Shown: one piece after another, positions 1-8,807 of the stretch
How positions within the stretch are numbered: position 1 is the stretch's first letter
How the letters are laid out: each line of letters starts with the position of its first letter
Source: G963663315 sp963665165
Lineage (GTDB): Bacteria > Pseudomonadota > Gammaproteobacteria > Arenicellales > Poriferihabitantaceae
Assembly: GCA_963665165.1 (NCBI GenBank)
Contig: OY761989.1
Location: 186,001-250,000, forward strand
Direction: 5' to 3'
Length of the DNA: 64,000 nucleotides
The notes under the pieces: model-generated
Told to the model about the DNA's origin: nothing
Databases searched by the model: none
What the model saw: only the letters and a program-made list of their open reading frames with translations
Made by a program: the position numbers and the translations under genes

Positions 1-272
1 AGACTCAGCACAATGCCGTCCCTGTGCGGCAAGGCGCCCCCTGACAGACTGGTTCCAGCACCCCGGCTGACGATCGGAATACCGTGTTCCCGGCAAATCG
101 CCATGGCGCGCTGAACCTGTTCGATGCAATCGGGCAATACCACCAGCTTTGGAACCTGCCTGTACGCGCTCAACCCGTCACATTCATAAACCCGCAATTC
201 GGCCGGGTTCGACACGATGGATTGCGTCGGCAGAACCCTCTCAAACAGCGCCCGGATTTCACTCGTGTTCAT
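1..272 (-). CDS. glcD: Glycolate oxidase subunit GlcD-like, N-terminal part (runs off the window)
   Basis: Reverse-strand translation from an ATG at 272 gives about 90 residues containing VPKLVVLPDCIEQVQ, then SRGAGTSLSGGALP. These are the start of an FAD-binding type 4 (PCMH/VAO) domain as in GlcD and D-lactate dehydrogenases; the GAGTSLSGG stretch is the pyrophosphate-binding loop. Such enzymes oxidise 2-hydroxy acids to 2-oxo acids with FAD. The rest lies beyond base 1, so the catalytic domain cannot be checked and glycolate, lactate or another 2-hydroxy acid could be the substrate. It is divergent from coq7, with about 106 bases between the two starts. Confidence 0.8.
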   Translation of the reverse strand, partial: MNTSEIRALFERVLPTQSIVSNPAELRVYECDGLSAYRQVPKLVVLPDCIEQVQRAMAICREHGIPIVSRGAGTSLSGGALPHRDGIVLS

Positions 273-339
273 TGAAGTCGTAAGAATGTTTGCATCCCCC
301 TGGTCCTTACAGGAGAGTCTACACCAGACGACGCCTGAA

Positions 340-368
340 TTGGCGGGTGATTCATATCCTGATACACT
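340..368 (+). promoter_or_regulatory. Possible sigma70 promoter of coq7
   Basis: TTGGCG at 340-345 and TACACT at 363-368 are separated by 17 bases. Three and four of six positions match the consensus. The coq7 ATG is only 10 bases downstream, so a transcript from here would have almost no leader. This fits the absence of a clear ribosome binding site, but the match is weak. Confidence 0.3.
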
Positions 369-378
369 ATGTGGCGCT

Positions 379-1023
379 ATGGAAAACCAGCGACACTACA
401 GCCGTCTCGATCATCTCCTGATCGGCGCCGCCCGCACACTGGACACGCTGTGTGTCAAAGCGCGTTCAAGCCGGGATTACCCGGCCACCGCGGCAGAAGA
501 CGACAGCATGAGCGCCCGCGAACGAACCCTGGCAGGCCGCTACATGAGAGTCAACCATGTGGGCGAAATCTGTGCCCAGGCGCTGTATCAAAGCCAGGCC
601 TGCATGGCCCAAAACGAGACAACCCGGGAACGGATGCAACAGGCCGCTGCAGAAGAAACCGACCATCTGGCCTGGTGCGAGCAACGCCTCGATGAACTCG
701 ACAGCCGCAAAAGCGTCCTGAATCCGCTCTGGTACGGGGCTTCGTTTGCCATCGGAGCGGTAAGCGGAGCGGCGGGAGACAAATGGAACCTCGGTTTCGT
801 CGCGGAAACCGAAAAACAGGTGGTGGCCCATCTGGACGATCACCTCGGCAGGCTGCCGGACAAGGATTTGAGAAGCCGGCAGATCGTGTCGCAGATGAGG
901 ACGGATGAAGCTGCCCATGCCGAGCAGGCCGTCAACGCCGGGGCCGCCGACCTGCCCCCCCCGATCAGGAAACTGATGGCACTGGCATCCCGAATCATGA
1001 CCCGTACCGCTTACTGGATTTAA
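379..1023 (+). CDS. coq7: 3-demethoxyubiquinol 3-hydroxylase (Coq7/UbiF-type di-iron monooxygenase)
   Basis: A 214-residue protein for the hydroxylation that precedes the last methylation in ubiquinone synthesis, at the inner membrane. The di-iron ligands are visible in the carboxylate-bridged pattern: E63 in NHVGEIC, then E93 and H96 in EETDH, and a second set in FVAETEKQ and DEAAHAEQ near the C terminus. Length agrees with proteobacterial Coq7. The open frame extends upstream to 217, but that part overlaps the divergent glcD-like gene and has no family similarity, so the ATG at 379 is preferred. Its presence implies ubiquinone-based aerobic respiration. Confidence 0.93.
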   Translation: MENQRHYSRLDHLLIGAARTLDTLCVKARSSRDYPATAAEDDSMSARERTLAGRYMRVNHVGEICAQALYQSQACMAQNETTRERMQQAAAEETDHLAWCEQRLDELDSRKSVLNPLWYGASFAIGAVSGAAGDKWNLGFVAETEKQVVAHLDDHLGRLPDKDLRSRQIVSQMRTDEAAHAEQAVNAGAADLPPPIRKLMALASRIMTRTAYWI

Positions 1024-1165
1024 CGCGAATTCAATATCGGGCGGGGCGTATCAAACCAGCAACAACAATGGTATCATCTGCAAATTGAGATTTACGTCGG
1101 TTGTGCTGTTGGGTTCGGAGGAAACACAGCAATTTGAGTGATAAAACCCGGATTTCAGGCAAGCC

Positions 1166-1774
1166 ATGCCCGGCATTTTAATTCTTTCCTCTCCATCCGG
1201 CGGCGGAAAAACCAGTCTGACCAAAGCGCTGGTGGCGATGCGCGGCGATGCCGGTGTCACGGTATCCCATACCACCCGCAAGCGGCGTCCGGGAGAAGAA
1301 GACGGCGTTCATTATTATTTCGTCAGCCGGCAGACTTTCGAAAAAATGATAGAACAGGATGATTTTATTGAATATGCCATGGTCTTTGATCATTGTTACG
1401 GAACTTCGGTAAAGGCGGTGGAACACCAGATTGCAAACGGCAGGCATGCTATTCTGGACATCGACTGGCAGGGCGCCAGAACGGTCCGGGAAAAATTTCC
1501 CGGCGCTGTATCCGTATTCGTAATGCCGCCTTCCCTGGAGGCGCTTGAGCGGCGCTTGCTGGAGCGTGGACAGGACAGCCAGGAAGTGATTGCGAGAAGA
1601 ATGGAAGATGCGGCGGACCAGATCGGCCACAAGGACGAATTTGACGTAATTATTGTGAATGACAATTTTGAAACGGCGCTGACGGAACTGGAGAATGTTC
1701 TCGATCGACTCGCCGACCTGAACACATCCGTGATGGTCGACGATACCCGGATCATGAGCCATTCGCGATCTTGA
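1166..1774 (+). CDS. gmk: Guanylate kinase
   Basis: A 202-residue enzyme that phosphorylates GMP to GDP with ATP in the cytoplasm. The P-loop SSPSGGGKTS is at residues 8-17. The GMP-binding region follows (SHTTRKRRPGEEDGVHYYFVS), and then the lid with RRMEDAADQI. Length is standard. It is followed after 32 bases by rpoZ and then spoT, the conserved gammaproteobacterial gmk-rpoZ-spoT order that links GTP supply, RNA polymerase and (p)ppGpp control. The start MPGILILSS matches the family; no strong ribosome binding site is seen. Confidence 0.96.
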   Translation: MPGILILSSPSGGGKTSLTKALVAMRGDAGVTVSHTTRKRRPGEEDGVHYYFVSRQTFEKMIEQDDFIEYAMVFDHCYGTSVKAVEHQIANGRHAILDIDWQGARTVREKFPGAVSVFVMPPSLEALERRLLERGQDSQEVIARRMEDAADQIGHKDEFDVIIVNDNFETALTELENVLDRLADLNTSVMVDDTRIMSHSRS

Positions 1775-1806
1775 AGTAAACGATATTTGATTCAGGAGGT
1801 TTTACA

Positions 1807-2157
1807 ATGGCGCGTGTTACAGTAACCGATTGTCTGGAACATGTAGACAATCGATTTGAACTTGTTTTGATCGCAACCAAAAGGACAAGGCAATTGACCC
1901 TGGGCGCCGAACCCCTGGTCGAGCCGGAAAACGACAAGCCGACGGTGATTGCCCTTCGGGAAATCGCGGAAGGCCTGGTTACCTCATCCATTCTGGACGA
2001 GGAGGCCACACTCCCTGGACTGGAATTCGATGATGACCGGGAAGTGATCGAGATGGATGACGAAGCAATGGAAGAAGCGATCCGTCAGGCCATACTTGGG
2101 CACACGGGTGGAGACGCAGATGGCGCTGGCTCAGAGGTGGAAGAAAAGTCTGAGTGA
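1807..2157 (+). CDS. rpoZ: DNA-directed RNA polymerase omega subunit
   Basis: A 116-residue small polymerase subunit that helps assemble beta-prime and forms part of the (p)ppGpp site. The family start MARVTVTDCLEHVDNRFELV and the block TKRTRQL, then KPTVIALREIAEG, are clear. The last 40 residues form an acidic tail (DDDREVIEMDDEAMEEA), longer than in E. coli. A strong ribosome binding site (aggaggt at 1795-1801) precedes the ATG. The 3' end overlaps the predicted spoT start by 38 bases, suggesting translational coupling. Confidence 0.96.
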   Translation: MARVTVTDCLEHVDNRFELVLIATKRTRQLTLGAEPLVEPENDKPTVIALREIAEGLVTSSILDEEATLPGLEFDDDREVIEMDDEAMEEAIRQAILGHTGGDADGAGSEVEEKSE

Positions 2158-4312
2158 TCTTCTGGCGAGGCAGAGTTCCACCACCTCCCCGGAAAATGAC
2201 AACCTGTTCAATGATCTGAACGGGGTACTGGAAAGCTATCTTGACGAGCCTTCCGTTCACGAGATCTACCGGGCCACCATATATGGCGCCAAAGCCCATA
2301 AAGGACAAAAGAGAAAAAGCGGCGAAGACTATATTTATCATCCGATTGCGGTTGCGCGAATCCTGGGAGAAATGCGCATGGACAGCCGCACCATCATCGC
2401 CGCGATCCTGCACGATGTGGTCGAGGACACCGACATCACCCTGCGTCAATTATCGCAGGAATTCGGGGAGGACATCGCGATTCTGGTGGACGGGGTCAGC
2501 AAGGTCAGCCAACTGGAACTCGAATCCAGGGAACACGCCGAAGCCGCGTCCTTTCGCAAGATGTTTATGGCCATGGCCCAGGATATACGGGTCATTATCA
2601 TCAAACTCGTCGACCGCCTGCATAACATGCACACTCTGGAATCACTGGACAATACCCGCAAACGCAGAATCGCGCGCCAAACCCTGGAGATTTACGCGCC
2701 AATGGCAAATCGCCTGGGAATGCGTGAACTGGCCCAGAAGCTTGAAGATCTGAGCCTGTTCAATCTGTACCCGAAGCGTTTCAATGCGATCGAGAAGAAA
2801 ATCAGGCTTTCCAAACGCGGCAGAAAATCCGTAGTCAACGAGGTCTGTAAAAACATACAGAAAAAACTGGATATGAACGGCCTCTCTGCAGAAGTCTATG
2901 GCCGCGAAAAGAATATCTATAGTGTCTATCGCAAAATGCAGCAAAAAAGGCTGTCGCTCAAGGATGTTCAGGATATCCATGCGATTCGGGTCATCACAGA
3001 ACGTCGGCCGCATTGTTATCAGGCATTGGGGGTCATTCATCAACTCTACAAACCGAGGCCCGAAAGCTTCAAGGACTATGTCGCCATTCCGAAGATCAAT
3101 GGCTACCAGTCGCTGCATACGGTCGTTGTCGGACCGTTTGGGCAACCGGTGGAAATCCAGATACGAAGTCGGGCGATGCATCGGGCCGCAGAGAAAGGGG
3201 TGGCATCCCACTGGCTGTACAAGACGGAAACGACCGGAGAGCACGCGCCCCAGCAACTGGCGCAGCAGTGGCTGAGCAGTTTTCTTGAATCCCAATCCAT
3301 GTCGAGCGATTCGGGAGAATATCTTGAACACCTCAAAGCCGACCTGTTTCCGGACAAGGTCTATGTGTTCACTCCGCAAGGGGATATCAAAAGGTTGCCG
3401 CGAGGTTCGACGGCGCTGGATTTCGCATACGCCGTACACTCTGACATCGGGGATCATTGTGTGGGGGCGCTGATCAACCAGACGATGGTGCCCCTGCATG
3501 AAATTCTCTCCAACGGGGACCGTGTCGAAGTCAAGACATCGCAGTCTTCCCGGCCGATTCCTTCGTGGCTCGACTATGCGGTCACCTCCCGGGCCAGGGC
3601 TTCGATTCGCCATTACCTGAACCAGCAGAAACAGAAGGAATCCCTGAAACTCGGCCGGAAACTGCTTCGCACCGCGCTGGTCAACCAGGGCTACCGCCGG
3701 TCCAGGATTCCGAGCGCCGACAAGATCAACCTGTTAAAGCATCTCAAACTCGACGATTGGGAGCAGCTTCTGGCGGACATCGGTTTTGGCAGGCGGCTGC
3801 CCGGACTGGTGGCGAAACAATTGATCGCGGAATCCGGGGCGCAGCATCACCCTGAACTGCCGGATCACAAGCGCTCCGCGTTGACCATACAGGGCACCGA
3901 ACGGTTGTTGGTCACTTACGCCAATTGCTGCAATCCGGTTCCCGGCGACCATATCATCGGAACCACGACCAGCGGCAGGGGGCTGGTTGTCCACCGCTCC
4001 CGCTGCAAGAACAGTAAAATTATCTTTCGCCATCCGGACAACCTGTTTCATCTCAACTGGTCGGAAGACACCAGAGGCCAGTTCCAGGTGCAGATCAATG
4101 TGGAAGTGAAAGACACGCCCGGTGTCCTGGCCAGTGTCAGCAATATCATTGCCAAATTCAACTCCAACATCAATAATGTCACAGTGGATCAACGACGTCA
4201 TAATACCTCATTCATGACATTCACTATCGAAGTTACGAACCGTAAACATCTGGCCAGTATCATGCGGAGGCTGCATAATGAATCCAGTGTCATCAAACTG
4301 GCGAGGGCCTGA
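2120..4312 (+). CDS. spoT: Bifunctional (p)ppGpp synthetase/hydrolase, SpoT/Rel family
   Basis: About 730 residues from the ATG at 2120. The frame is open to 2057, but that part is antisense-quality sequence inside rpoZ. The order is: hydrolase domain with intact HDVVEDT (His98-Asp99); synthetase domain (about 240-350) ending GYQSLHT and VEIQIRSRAMH; TGS domain (about 405-465, KVYVFTPQGDIKRLP); and a C-terminal ACT domain (IAKFNSNINNVTVDQ). Both activities should be possible. One oddity: the motif written RxKD in bifunctional enzymes reads SFKD here. It sets alarmone levels during starvation. The gene directly follows rpoZ. Confidence 0.93.
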   Translation: MALAQRWKKSLSDLLARQSSTTSPENDNLFNDLNGVLESYLDEPSVHEIYRATIYGAKAHKGQKRKSGEDYIYHPIAVARILGEMRMDSRTIIAAILHDVVEDTDITLRQLSQEFGEDIAILVDGVSKVSQLELESREHAEAASFRKMFMAMAQDIRVIIIKLVDRLHNMHTLESLDNTRKRRIARQTLEIYAPMANRLGMRELAQKLEDLSLFNLYPKRFNAIEKKIRLSKRGRKSVVNEVCKNIQKKLDMNGLSAEVYGREKNIYSVYRKMQQKRLSLKDVQDIHAIRVITERRPHCYQALGVIHQLYKPRPESFKDYVAIPKINGYQSLHTVVVGPFGQPVEIQIRSRAMHRAAEKGVASHWLYKTETTGEHAPQQLAQQWLSSFLESQSMSSDSGEYLEHLKADLFPDKVYVFTPQGDIKRLPRGSTALDFAYAVHSDIGDHCVGALINQTMVPLHEILSNGDRVEVKTSQSSRPIPSWLDYAVTSRARASIRHYLNQQKQKESLKLGRKLLRTALVNQGYRRSRIPSADKINLLKHLKLDDWEQLLADIGFGRRLPGLVAKQLIAESGAQHHPELPDHKRSALTIQGTERLLVTYANCCNPVPGDHIIGTTTSGRGLVVHRSRCKNSKIIFRHPDNLFHLNWSEDTRGQFQVQINVEVKDTPGVLASVSNIIAKFNSNINNVTVDQRRHNTSFMTFTIEVTNRKHLASIMRRLHNESSVIKLARA

Positions 4313-4318
4313 CCGGAA

Positions 4319-4795
4319 ATGCCGCGCCACAAAATCATTTTTGTCTGCCTGGGCAATATCTGCAGGTCCCCCACCGCGGAAGGCGTACTCAGAAAACAGG
4401 TCTTTGAAAGAGAATTGGAAAACCTGTTTGAAATCGATTCCGCGGGAACGGGTGACTGGCATCTGGGACATCCTCCGGACAAACGGGCCATTGCAGCCGC
4501 CCAGGCCCGCGGAATTGACCTGACCCCCCTGCGCGCGCGGCAAATCACCGTCAACGACCTGCTCTATTACGACACCATCATTGCGATGGACAATCAGAAT
4601 TTTTCCAGACTCAAATCCATGGCGCCGGTGGACCACCAGCACAAGATCCGGCTTCTTTTACAGTACGGAAATTCTGCGCAACAGGAAGTGCCCGACCCCT
4701 ACTACGGAGGCGAACACGGATTCGACCTGGTACTGGACCTGATTGAAACGTCCTGCCGGGAATTGCTGGACCATCTGTTGTCTGGTCAACGATGA
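4319..4795 (+). CDS. Low-molecular-weight protein-tyrosine phosphatase
   Basis: A 158-residue phosphatase with the signature CLGNICRS at residues 10-17 (nucleophile Cys10, Arg16) and the general acid Asp126 in DPYYGG, both in the positions expected for the family. It removes phosphate from tyrosine residues of unknown proteins in the cytoplasm. Bacterial members often regulate exopolysaccharide kinases, but no capsule genes are nearby. It starts 6 bases after spoT, and its stop overlaps the next start (ATGA), so it is probably translated from the same message as the transpeptidase-like gene and nagZ. Confidence 0.9.
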   Translation: MPRHKIIFVCLGNICRSPTAEGVLRKQVFERELENLFEIDSAGTGDWHLGHPPDKRAIAAAQARGIDLTPLRARQITVNDLLYYDTIIAMDNQNFSRLKSMAPVDHQHKIRLLLQYGNSAQQEVPDPYYGGEHGFDLVLDLIETSCRELLDHLLSGQR

Positions 4796-5283
4796 CCGCT
4801 GGTATCGCTCTTGACATTGATATCGGCGGCCAGACACTGGTCGTGGTCGATGAAAACGGCTGTGTCTGCAAGGTCTATCCGGTCTCGACAGCCGCACGGG
4901 GCGCGGGACAACAAATGGACAGCCTGTGCACACCCACCGGGAAACACATTATCCGCGCGAAGATTGGAGCCGGACAGCCGCTGAACGCGGTTTTCAGGGG
5001 ACGCAGACCGAGCGGTGAAATATACCGGACCGGCATGCGCGAAGCGGAACCCGGCCGGGACTGGATTCTGACCCGGATCCTCTGGTTAAGCGGATGCGAA
5101 CCGGGCTTTAACCGACTCGGCAGTGTAGACAGCATGCGCCGATATATCTATCTCCATGGCGCCCCGGATGAGGTTGCAATGGGTATTCCGGGTTCGCGCG
5201 GCTGTATCCGGGTCCGCAACCATGACCTGCTTGAACTGTTTGACATGGTTTCAGTCGGGACCGTTGTCAATATTCATGCCTGA
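4792..5283 (+). CDS. L,D-transpeptidase (YkuD) fold protein without an export signal
   Basis: 163 residues. The YkuD signature is present: His122-Gly followed by SRGCIR at 135-140 with nucleophile Cys138. Enzymes of this fold cross-link or modify peptidoglycan, or attach lipoprotein, in the periplasm. Here the N terminus (MTAGIALDIDIGGQTLVVVD) has no hydrophobic signal segment, and the start is fixed by the 4-base overlap with the phosphatase gene. The product may therefore act in the cytoplasm, perhaps on recycled muropeptides, which would fit nagZ 5 bases downstream. The cytoplasmic role is inference. Confidence 0.85.
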   Translation: MTAGIALDIDIGGQTLVVVDENGCVCKVYPVSTAARGAGQQMDSLCTPTGKHIIRAKIGAGQPLNAVFRGRRPSGEIYRTGMREAEPGRDWILTRILWLSGCEPGFNRLGSVDSMRRYIYLHGAPDEVAMGIPGSRGCIRVRNHDLLELFDMVSVGTVVNIHA

Positions 5284-5288
5284 TCGGG

Positions 5289-6272
5289 ATGTGTCAGCCA
5301 GTCAATCTGCCTTTGGGTCCGATGATGGTGGATGTGGGCGGTCTTGAGCTTGTCCGCGAGGACATCGAATTACTGTCACGGCCTGCTGTGGGCGCCGTAA
5401 TCCTGTTCAGTCGAAACTTCGAGTCCCGGACGCAGGTGAAAGCCCTGATCAATCAGATCAAATCCATTCGCAGCCCGGCTTTACTGATCGCGGTCGATCA
5501 GGAAGGGGGCAGGGTGCAGAGATTCAGAAAGGGATTTTCCAACCTGCCCGCCGCCCTCGATTTTGGCAGGATTTACGATCAGGACAGGGAAAAGGCGCTG
5601 GCGCTGAGTCTGGAAACGGGCAGGTTGATGGCCCGGGAGCTGGTTGAGGTCGGTGTCGATTTCAGTTTTGCGCCGGTGCTCGACCGCGCCAACAGCGATA
5701 GCCGCGTGATCGGGGACCGGGGTTTTCATCAGCGTCCGACAGTGATCGCGGAACTGGCCGGCGCTTTTGTCAGCGGCATGAATGCAGCGGGAATGGCGGC
5801 CACCGGCAAACACTTTCCCGGACACGGCGGAGTCGTTGAGGACTCCCACGCGGAGTTGCCGGTCGACAACCGGACCCTGCGGGAACTGGAGGACTGCGAC
5901 CTGATACCCTGGCAAAACCTGGCTGGCAGACTGGGGGGGATCATGACCGCTCATGTGCATTTCCCGGACATCGACGATGAGTTACCGACTTATTCATCGT
6001 TCTGGATGCAATCGATACTGCGGCAACGTCTGGGATTCGGTGGCGCGATTTTCAGTGATGACCTGAGCATGAAGGGCGCCGGGGGCGCCGGAACACTTCT
6101 GCAACGGACACAACGCGCATTACAGGCCGGCTGTGACATGGCGCTGCTCTGCAATGACCGGGCGGGCGCAAATGAAGTCGCCCGGAAACTGGAAGCGCCG
6201 GAATCCGGGGCGCGGGACCCGGCCAAAATCAATCCCGTCGAAAGGATGCGCGCCTTCGCTACCGCCCCCTGA
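5289..6272 (+). CDS. nagZ: Beta-N-acetylhexosaminidase NagZ
   Basis: A 327-residue GH3 enzyme that removes GlcNAc from GlcNAc-anhydroMurNAc muropeptides during cell-wall recycling in the cytoplasm. Visible family motifs: AVDQEGGRVQRF, then KHFPGHGGVVEDSH (residues 174-187, with the His-Asp/His dyad loop), and the nucleophile Asp in IFSDDLSMKG (about 257-258). The family normally begins near GPMMVDVGG, so a TTG at about 5313 is an alternative start to the ATG at 5289. It is the last gene of the spoT-phosphatase-YkuD-nagZ run. A gap of about 230 bases follows, holding the promoter of the ABC operon. Confidence 0.93.
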   Translation: MCQPVNLPLGPMMVDVGGLELVREDIELLSRPAVGAVILFSRNFESRTQVKALINQIKSIRSPALLIAVDQEGGRVQRFRKGFSNLPAALDFGRIYDQDREKALALSLETGRLMARELVEVGVDFSFAPVLDRANSDSRVIGDRGFHQRPTVIAELAGAFVSGMNAAGMAATGKHFPGHGGVVEDSHAELPVDNRTLRELEDCDLIPWQNLAGRLGGIMTAHVHFPDIDDELPTYSSFWMQSILRQRLGFGGAIFSDDLSMKGAGGAGTLLQRTQRALQAGCDMALLCNDRAGANEVARKLEAPESGARDPAKINPVERMRAFATAP

Positions 6273-6365
6273 AAACCGTGTTCAACGACTGTCCCAGACT
6301 CGATCGGGAGGATTGGGGGACCTGCATCCCGACCTGGGGCTCATGTATGTTGAACCCGCAGAAGT

Positions 6366-6393
6366 TTGACATTTTCCAGTCAGGCAGTATACT
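6366..6393 (+). promoter_or_regulatory. Near-consensus sigma70 promoter of the polyamine-type ABC operon
   Basis: TTGACA at 6366-6371 and TATACT at 6388-6393, 16 bases apart. The -35 box is perfect and the -10 box matches five of six positions. Transcription would start near 6400, leaving a leader of about 100 bases before the substrate-binding protein at 6502. Confidence 0.75.
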
Positions 6394-6501
6394 GGCGGAC
6401 ATAGTGGGAGCGCATTCCAGGCAGTTCGCATATCCACTGTCGGATTGCAGTATGTACTTAATCCTTCGATAATTTTTCCATTTTACAAGAGGAGGCATAC
6501 C

Positions 6502-7578
6502 ATGCGACTTTTCGCGAAAATCCCGGCTTTCATCGTTGCAGCCACCCTGGGCATAACCACCGTCGCACAGGCGGAACCCCTGCGGCTCCTGACTTGGGGT
6601 TCGTACGCCCCGGAAGAGTTGATTCAGAAATTCGAAGCGGAGTATCCGGACATTGACGTAGAAGTCACTTATTCAAACAATGAAGAAATGATCGCCAAAC
6701 TGCGAGCCACCGGCGGCGCCGGTTTCGATCTGGCGCAACCAAGCCATGACCGTATTCATGCCGCGCACCTGGAATACAACATTTACAAACCGCTGGACTT
6801 GTCCCGGATCGACACCGATGTCATGGAACCGGGCCTTCTGGATGGCGTGAAGGCGAATACCACGATCGACGGTGAAGTGTACGCGGTTCCACATCAGTGG
6901 GGAACTTCCGGGTTGATGGCGGACATTTCCAAAGCCCCTGATCTGAAAAGCTGGGCGGACCTGTGTGACCCAAAATATAAAGGTAAGACTTCCATGCGCC
7001 TGAAGCGGACCATTCTGCTCGGTACCGCATTCGCTATGGGCGAAGACCCGTTCGCGGCGTATACCGACCTGGACAAGTATCAGTCGATTCTCGATGCGGC
7101 TGTCGAGAAACTGATCGCCTGCAAGGACAATATCAAAGCTTACTGGGTAGGCGGTGACGACCTGTCGGCAATGATGCTGTCCGGCGAAATAGTCGCCTCT
7201 GAAACCTGGGACTCCACTGCCTACAGACTGTTCGGCCAGAATGAAAATATCGTCTTCGTTCCACCTGAAACCGGCGCCCTGGCATGGATTGACACTTTCG
7301 CCCTGCCGCGCAAGGGCGAAGCGGATGATGCCGCATACAAGTGGATCAACTTCGTATTGAGGCCGGAGAACGTCACCGTGATGTCTGCGAGTTCCGGAGC
7401 TATTGCAGCGGTGAAGGGTGGTCCCGACCTGTTGCCGCCCGACAAGAAAGCGGCGGTTAATGCCGCCTTCAGCCCGAAAGACATTGCCAACCTGCAGTTC
7501 TTCGCGAACATTCCTCCGGGCATCGAAGATATGGAAGGAAAGGCTCTTGAAAAAATCAAGGCTGCTACTGGCAACTAG
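6502..7578 (+). CDS. potD: Polyamine-type ABC transporter, periplasmic substrate-binding protein (PotD/PotF-like)
   Basis: 358 residues from the ATG at 6502, which has an excellent ribosome binding site (aagaggagg). It starts with an export signal (MRLFAKIPAFIVAATLGITT, cleavage near AQA-EP). The mature part begins LRLLTWGSYAPEEL and has the PotD pattern of an N-terminal lobe with DLAQPSHDRI and a hinge with VPHQWGTSG. Late residues GALAWIDTFALPRKG resemble the polyamine-pocket region. Spermidine or putrescine is the likely ligand, though related proteins bind other small amines or opines. First gene of a four-gene importer operon. Confidence 0.88.
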   Translation: MRLFAKIPAFIVAATLGITTVAQAEPLRLLTWGSYAPEELIQKFEAEYPDIDVEVTYSNNEEMIAKLRATGGAGFDLAQPSHDRIHAAHLEYNIYKPLDLSRIDTDVMEPGLLDGVKANTTIDGEVYAVPHQWGTSGLMADISKAPDLKSWADLCDPKYKGKTSMRLKRTILLGTAFAMGEDPFAAYTDLDKYQSILDAAVEKLIACKDNIKAYWVGGDDLSAMMLSGEIVASETWDSTAYRLFGQNENIVFVPPETGALAWIDTFALPRKGEADDAAYKWINFVLRPENVTVMSASSGAIAAVKGGPDLLPPDKKAAVNAAFSPKDIANLQFFANIPPGIEDMEGKALEKIKAATGN

Positions 7579-7679
7579 AATCACTTGACTACCTGTCCGG
7601 GAGACGTTGTGCCCGATTGCATATTCGCACAACGGCTCTTCGGACAAATTCATCTTTCCCTGCCCGGTGGACGTGCGCC

Positions 7680-8795
7680 TTGACCTCTTCCACAGTCCAC
7701 GACCTCGAATGCATTGATCTTTGCAAGAACTTCGGTTCCATCCGCGCAGTAAAGAATGTCTCGTTCGACATTCCACAAGGATCATTTTTCTCCATTCTCG
7801 GACCTTCCGGTTGCGGCAAGACGACCTTGATGAGAATGGTTGCCGGATTCGAGACCCCTGATTCCGGAGAGATCAGGATTCGTGGCAAATCCGTCATAAA
7901 TACACCGGCGAACAAGCGTAACGTCAAGATGGTGTTCCAGCATCTCGCTCTTTTCCCGATGATGAATGTTTATGAAAACATCGCGTATGGCCTGAAATGC
8001 AACGGCGTACAGAAAACAGAGATAAAACACAGGGTAAAAGATGTTCTGGAACGGATCGCCCTGCCGGATGTTGCGGAGCGGGAAATTCACGAATTGTCCG
8101 GTGGACAGAAACAGCGGATCGCGATCGCCAGATGCATGGTTCTGGATCCGGACGTTCTGTTGCTCGACGAACCGCTTGGCGCGCTGGATCTGAAGTTGCG
8201 TGAAGCCATGAAGATTGAACTGAAACTGTTACAGCACCAGTTCAACACGACGTTCGTCTATATCACTCATGATCAGGGTGAGGCATTGGTGATGTCAGAT
8301 CATGTAGCCATCATGAACCAGGGCGAGTTCGAGCAAGTAGGCACGCCTCAAGAGTTGTACCACGCCCCCGATACCGCCTTTGTGGCGGGATTTGTAGGGG
8401 AAAGCAATCGCTGGACGGGACAAGTGGTCAATTTTGACGGCGAGACCATAAAAGTCGATACGGATGGCGGGCTGAGCCTGATATGCAATGCGTCCGGATT
8501 GACGGCGAGACAAATCGGGCAATCGGTAAAAGTATTCGTGCGGCCTGAATTCATTCGCTCCGGGCGGGTTGAGGGAACATCGGTAAATTCGCGGAAGGCA
8601 AATGAAAATATTCACGAGGGCAAGGTGGACAGTCTTTTGTTCAACGGCGCCAACAGCCGGATCCTGGTTCGGGATCAGTCCAATCAACTGATTGAAGCCG
8701 ACGTAACCCTGACCGGCGGAACCGACGACTTTCGTCCGGGTGAAGAAGTGAAGCTGATCTGGTCTTCGGCCCAGACAATGTGTTTCGCGGCGTAA
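7680..8795 (+). CDS. potA: Polyamine-type ABC transporter ATP-binding subunit (PotA-like)
   Basis: About 371 residues. It carries Walker A GPSGCGKTT (41-49), signature LSGGQKQRIAIAR, Walker B VLLLDEPLGALD and the switch His in ITHD. A C-terminal TOBE domain follows (about residues 270-365). It powers import across the inner membrane with the two permeases downstream. The frame is open back to a TTG at 7617, but family similarity begins around HDLECIDLCKNFG. A TTG at 7680 preceded by ggtgg is therefore the likelier start. No ATG is available in the right place. Confidence 0.88.
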   Translation: MTSSTVHDLECIDLCKNFGSIRAVKNVSFDIPQGSFFSILGPSGCGKTTLMRMVAGFETPDSGEIRIRGKSVINTPANKRNVKMVFQHLALFPMMNVYENIAYGLKCNGVQKTEIKHRVKDVLERIALPDVAEREIHELSGGQKQRIAIARCMVLDPDVLLLDEPLGALDLKLREAMKIELKLLQHQFNTTFVYITHDQGEALVMSDHVAIMNQGEFEQVGTPQELYHAPDTAFVAGFVGESNRWTGQVVNFDGETIKVDTDGGLSLICNASGLTARQIGQSVKVFVRPEFIRSGRVEGTSVNSRKANENIHEGKVDSLLFNGANSRILVRDQSNQLIEADVTLTGGTDDFRPGEEVKLIWSSAQTMCFAA

Positions 8796-8807
8796 TTTGA
8801 CTGAACT

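Noticed and set aside
217..378. Longer start for coq7
   Set aside because: Overlaps the divergent glcD-like gene and adds residues not found in Coq7 proteins.
2642..3613. 323-codon minus-strand open frame
   Set aside because: Antisense to spoT; high-GC codon structure produces such mirrors.
6673..7785. 370-codon minus-strand open frame across the binding protein
   Set aside because: Antisense to the signal-bearing binding protein gene; no start context and no motif.
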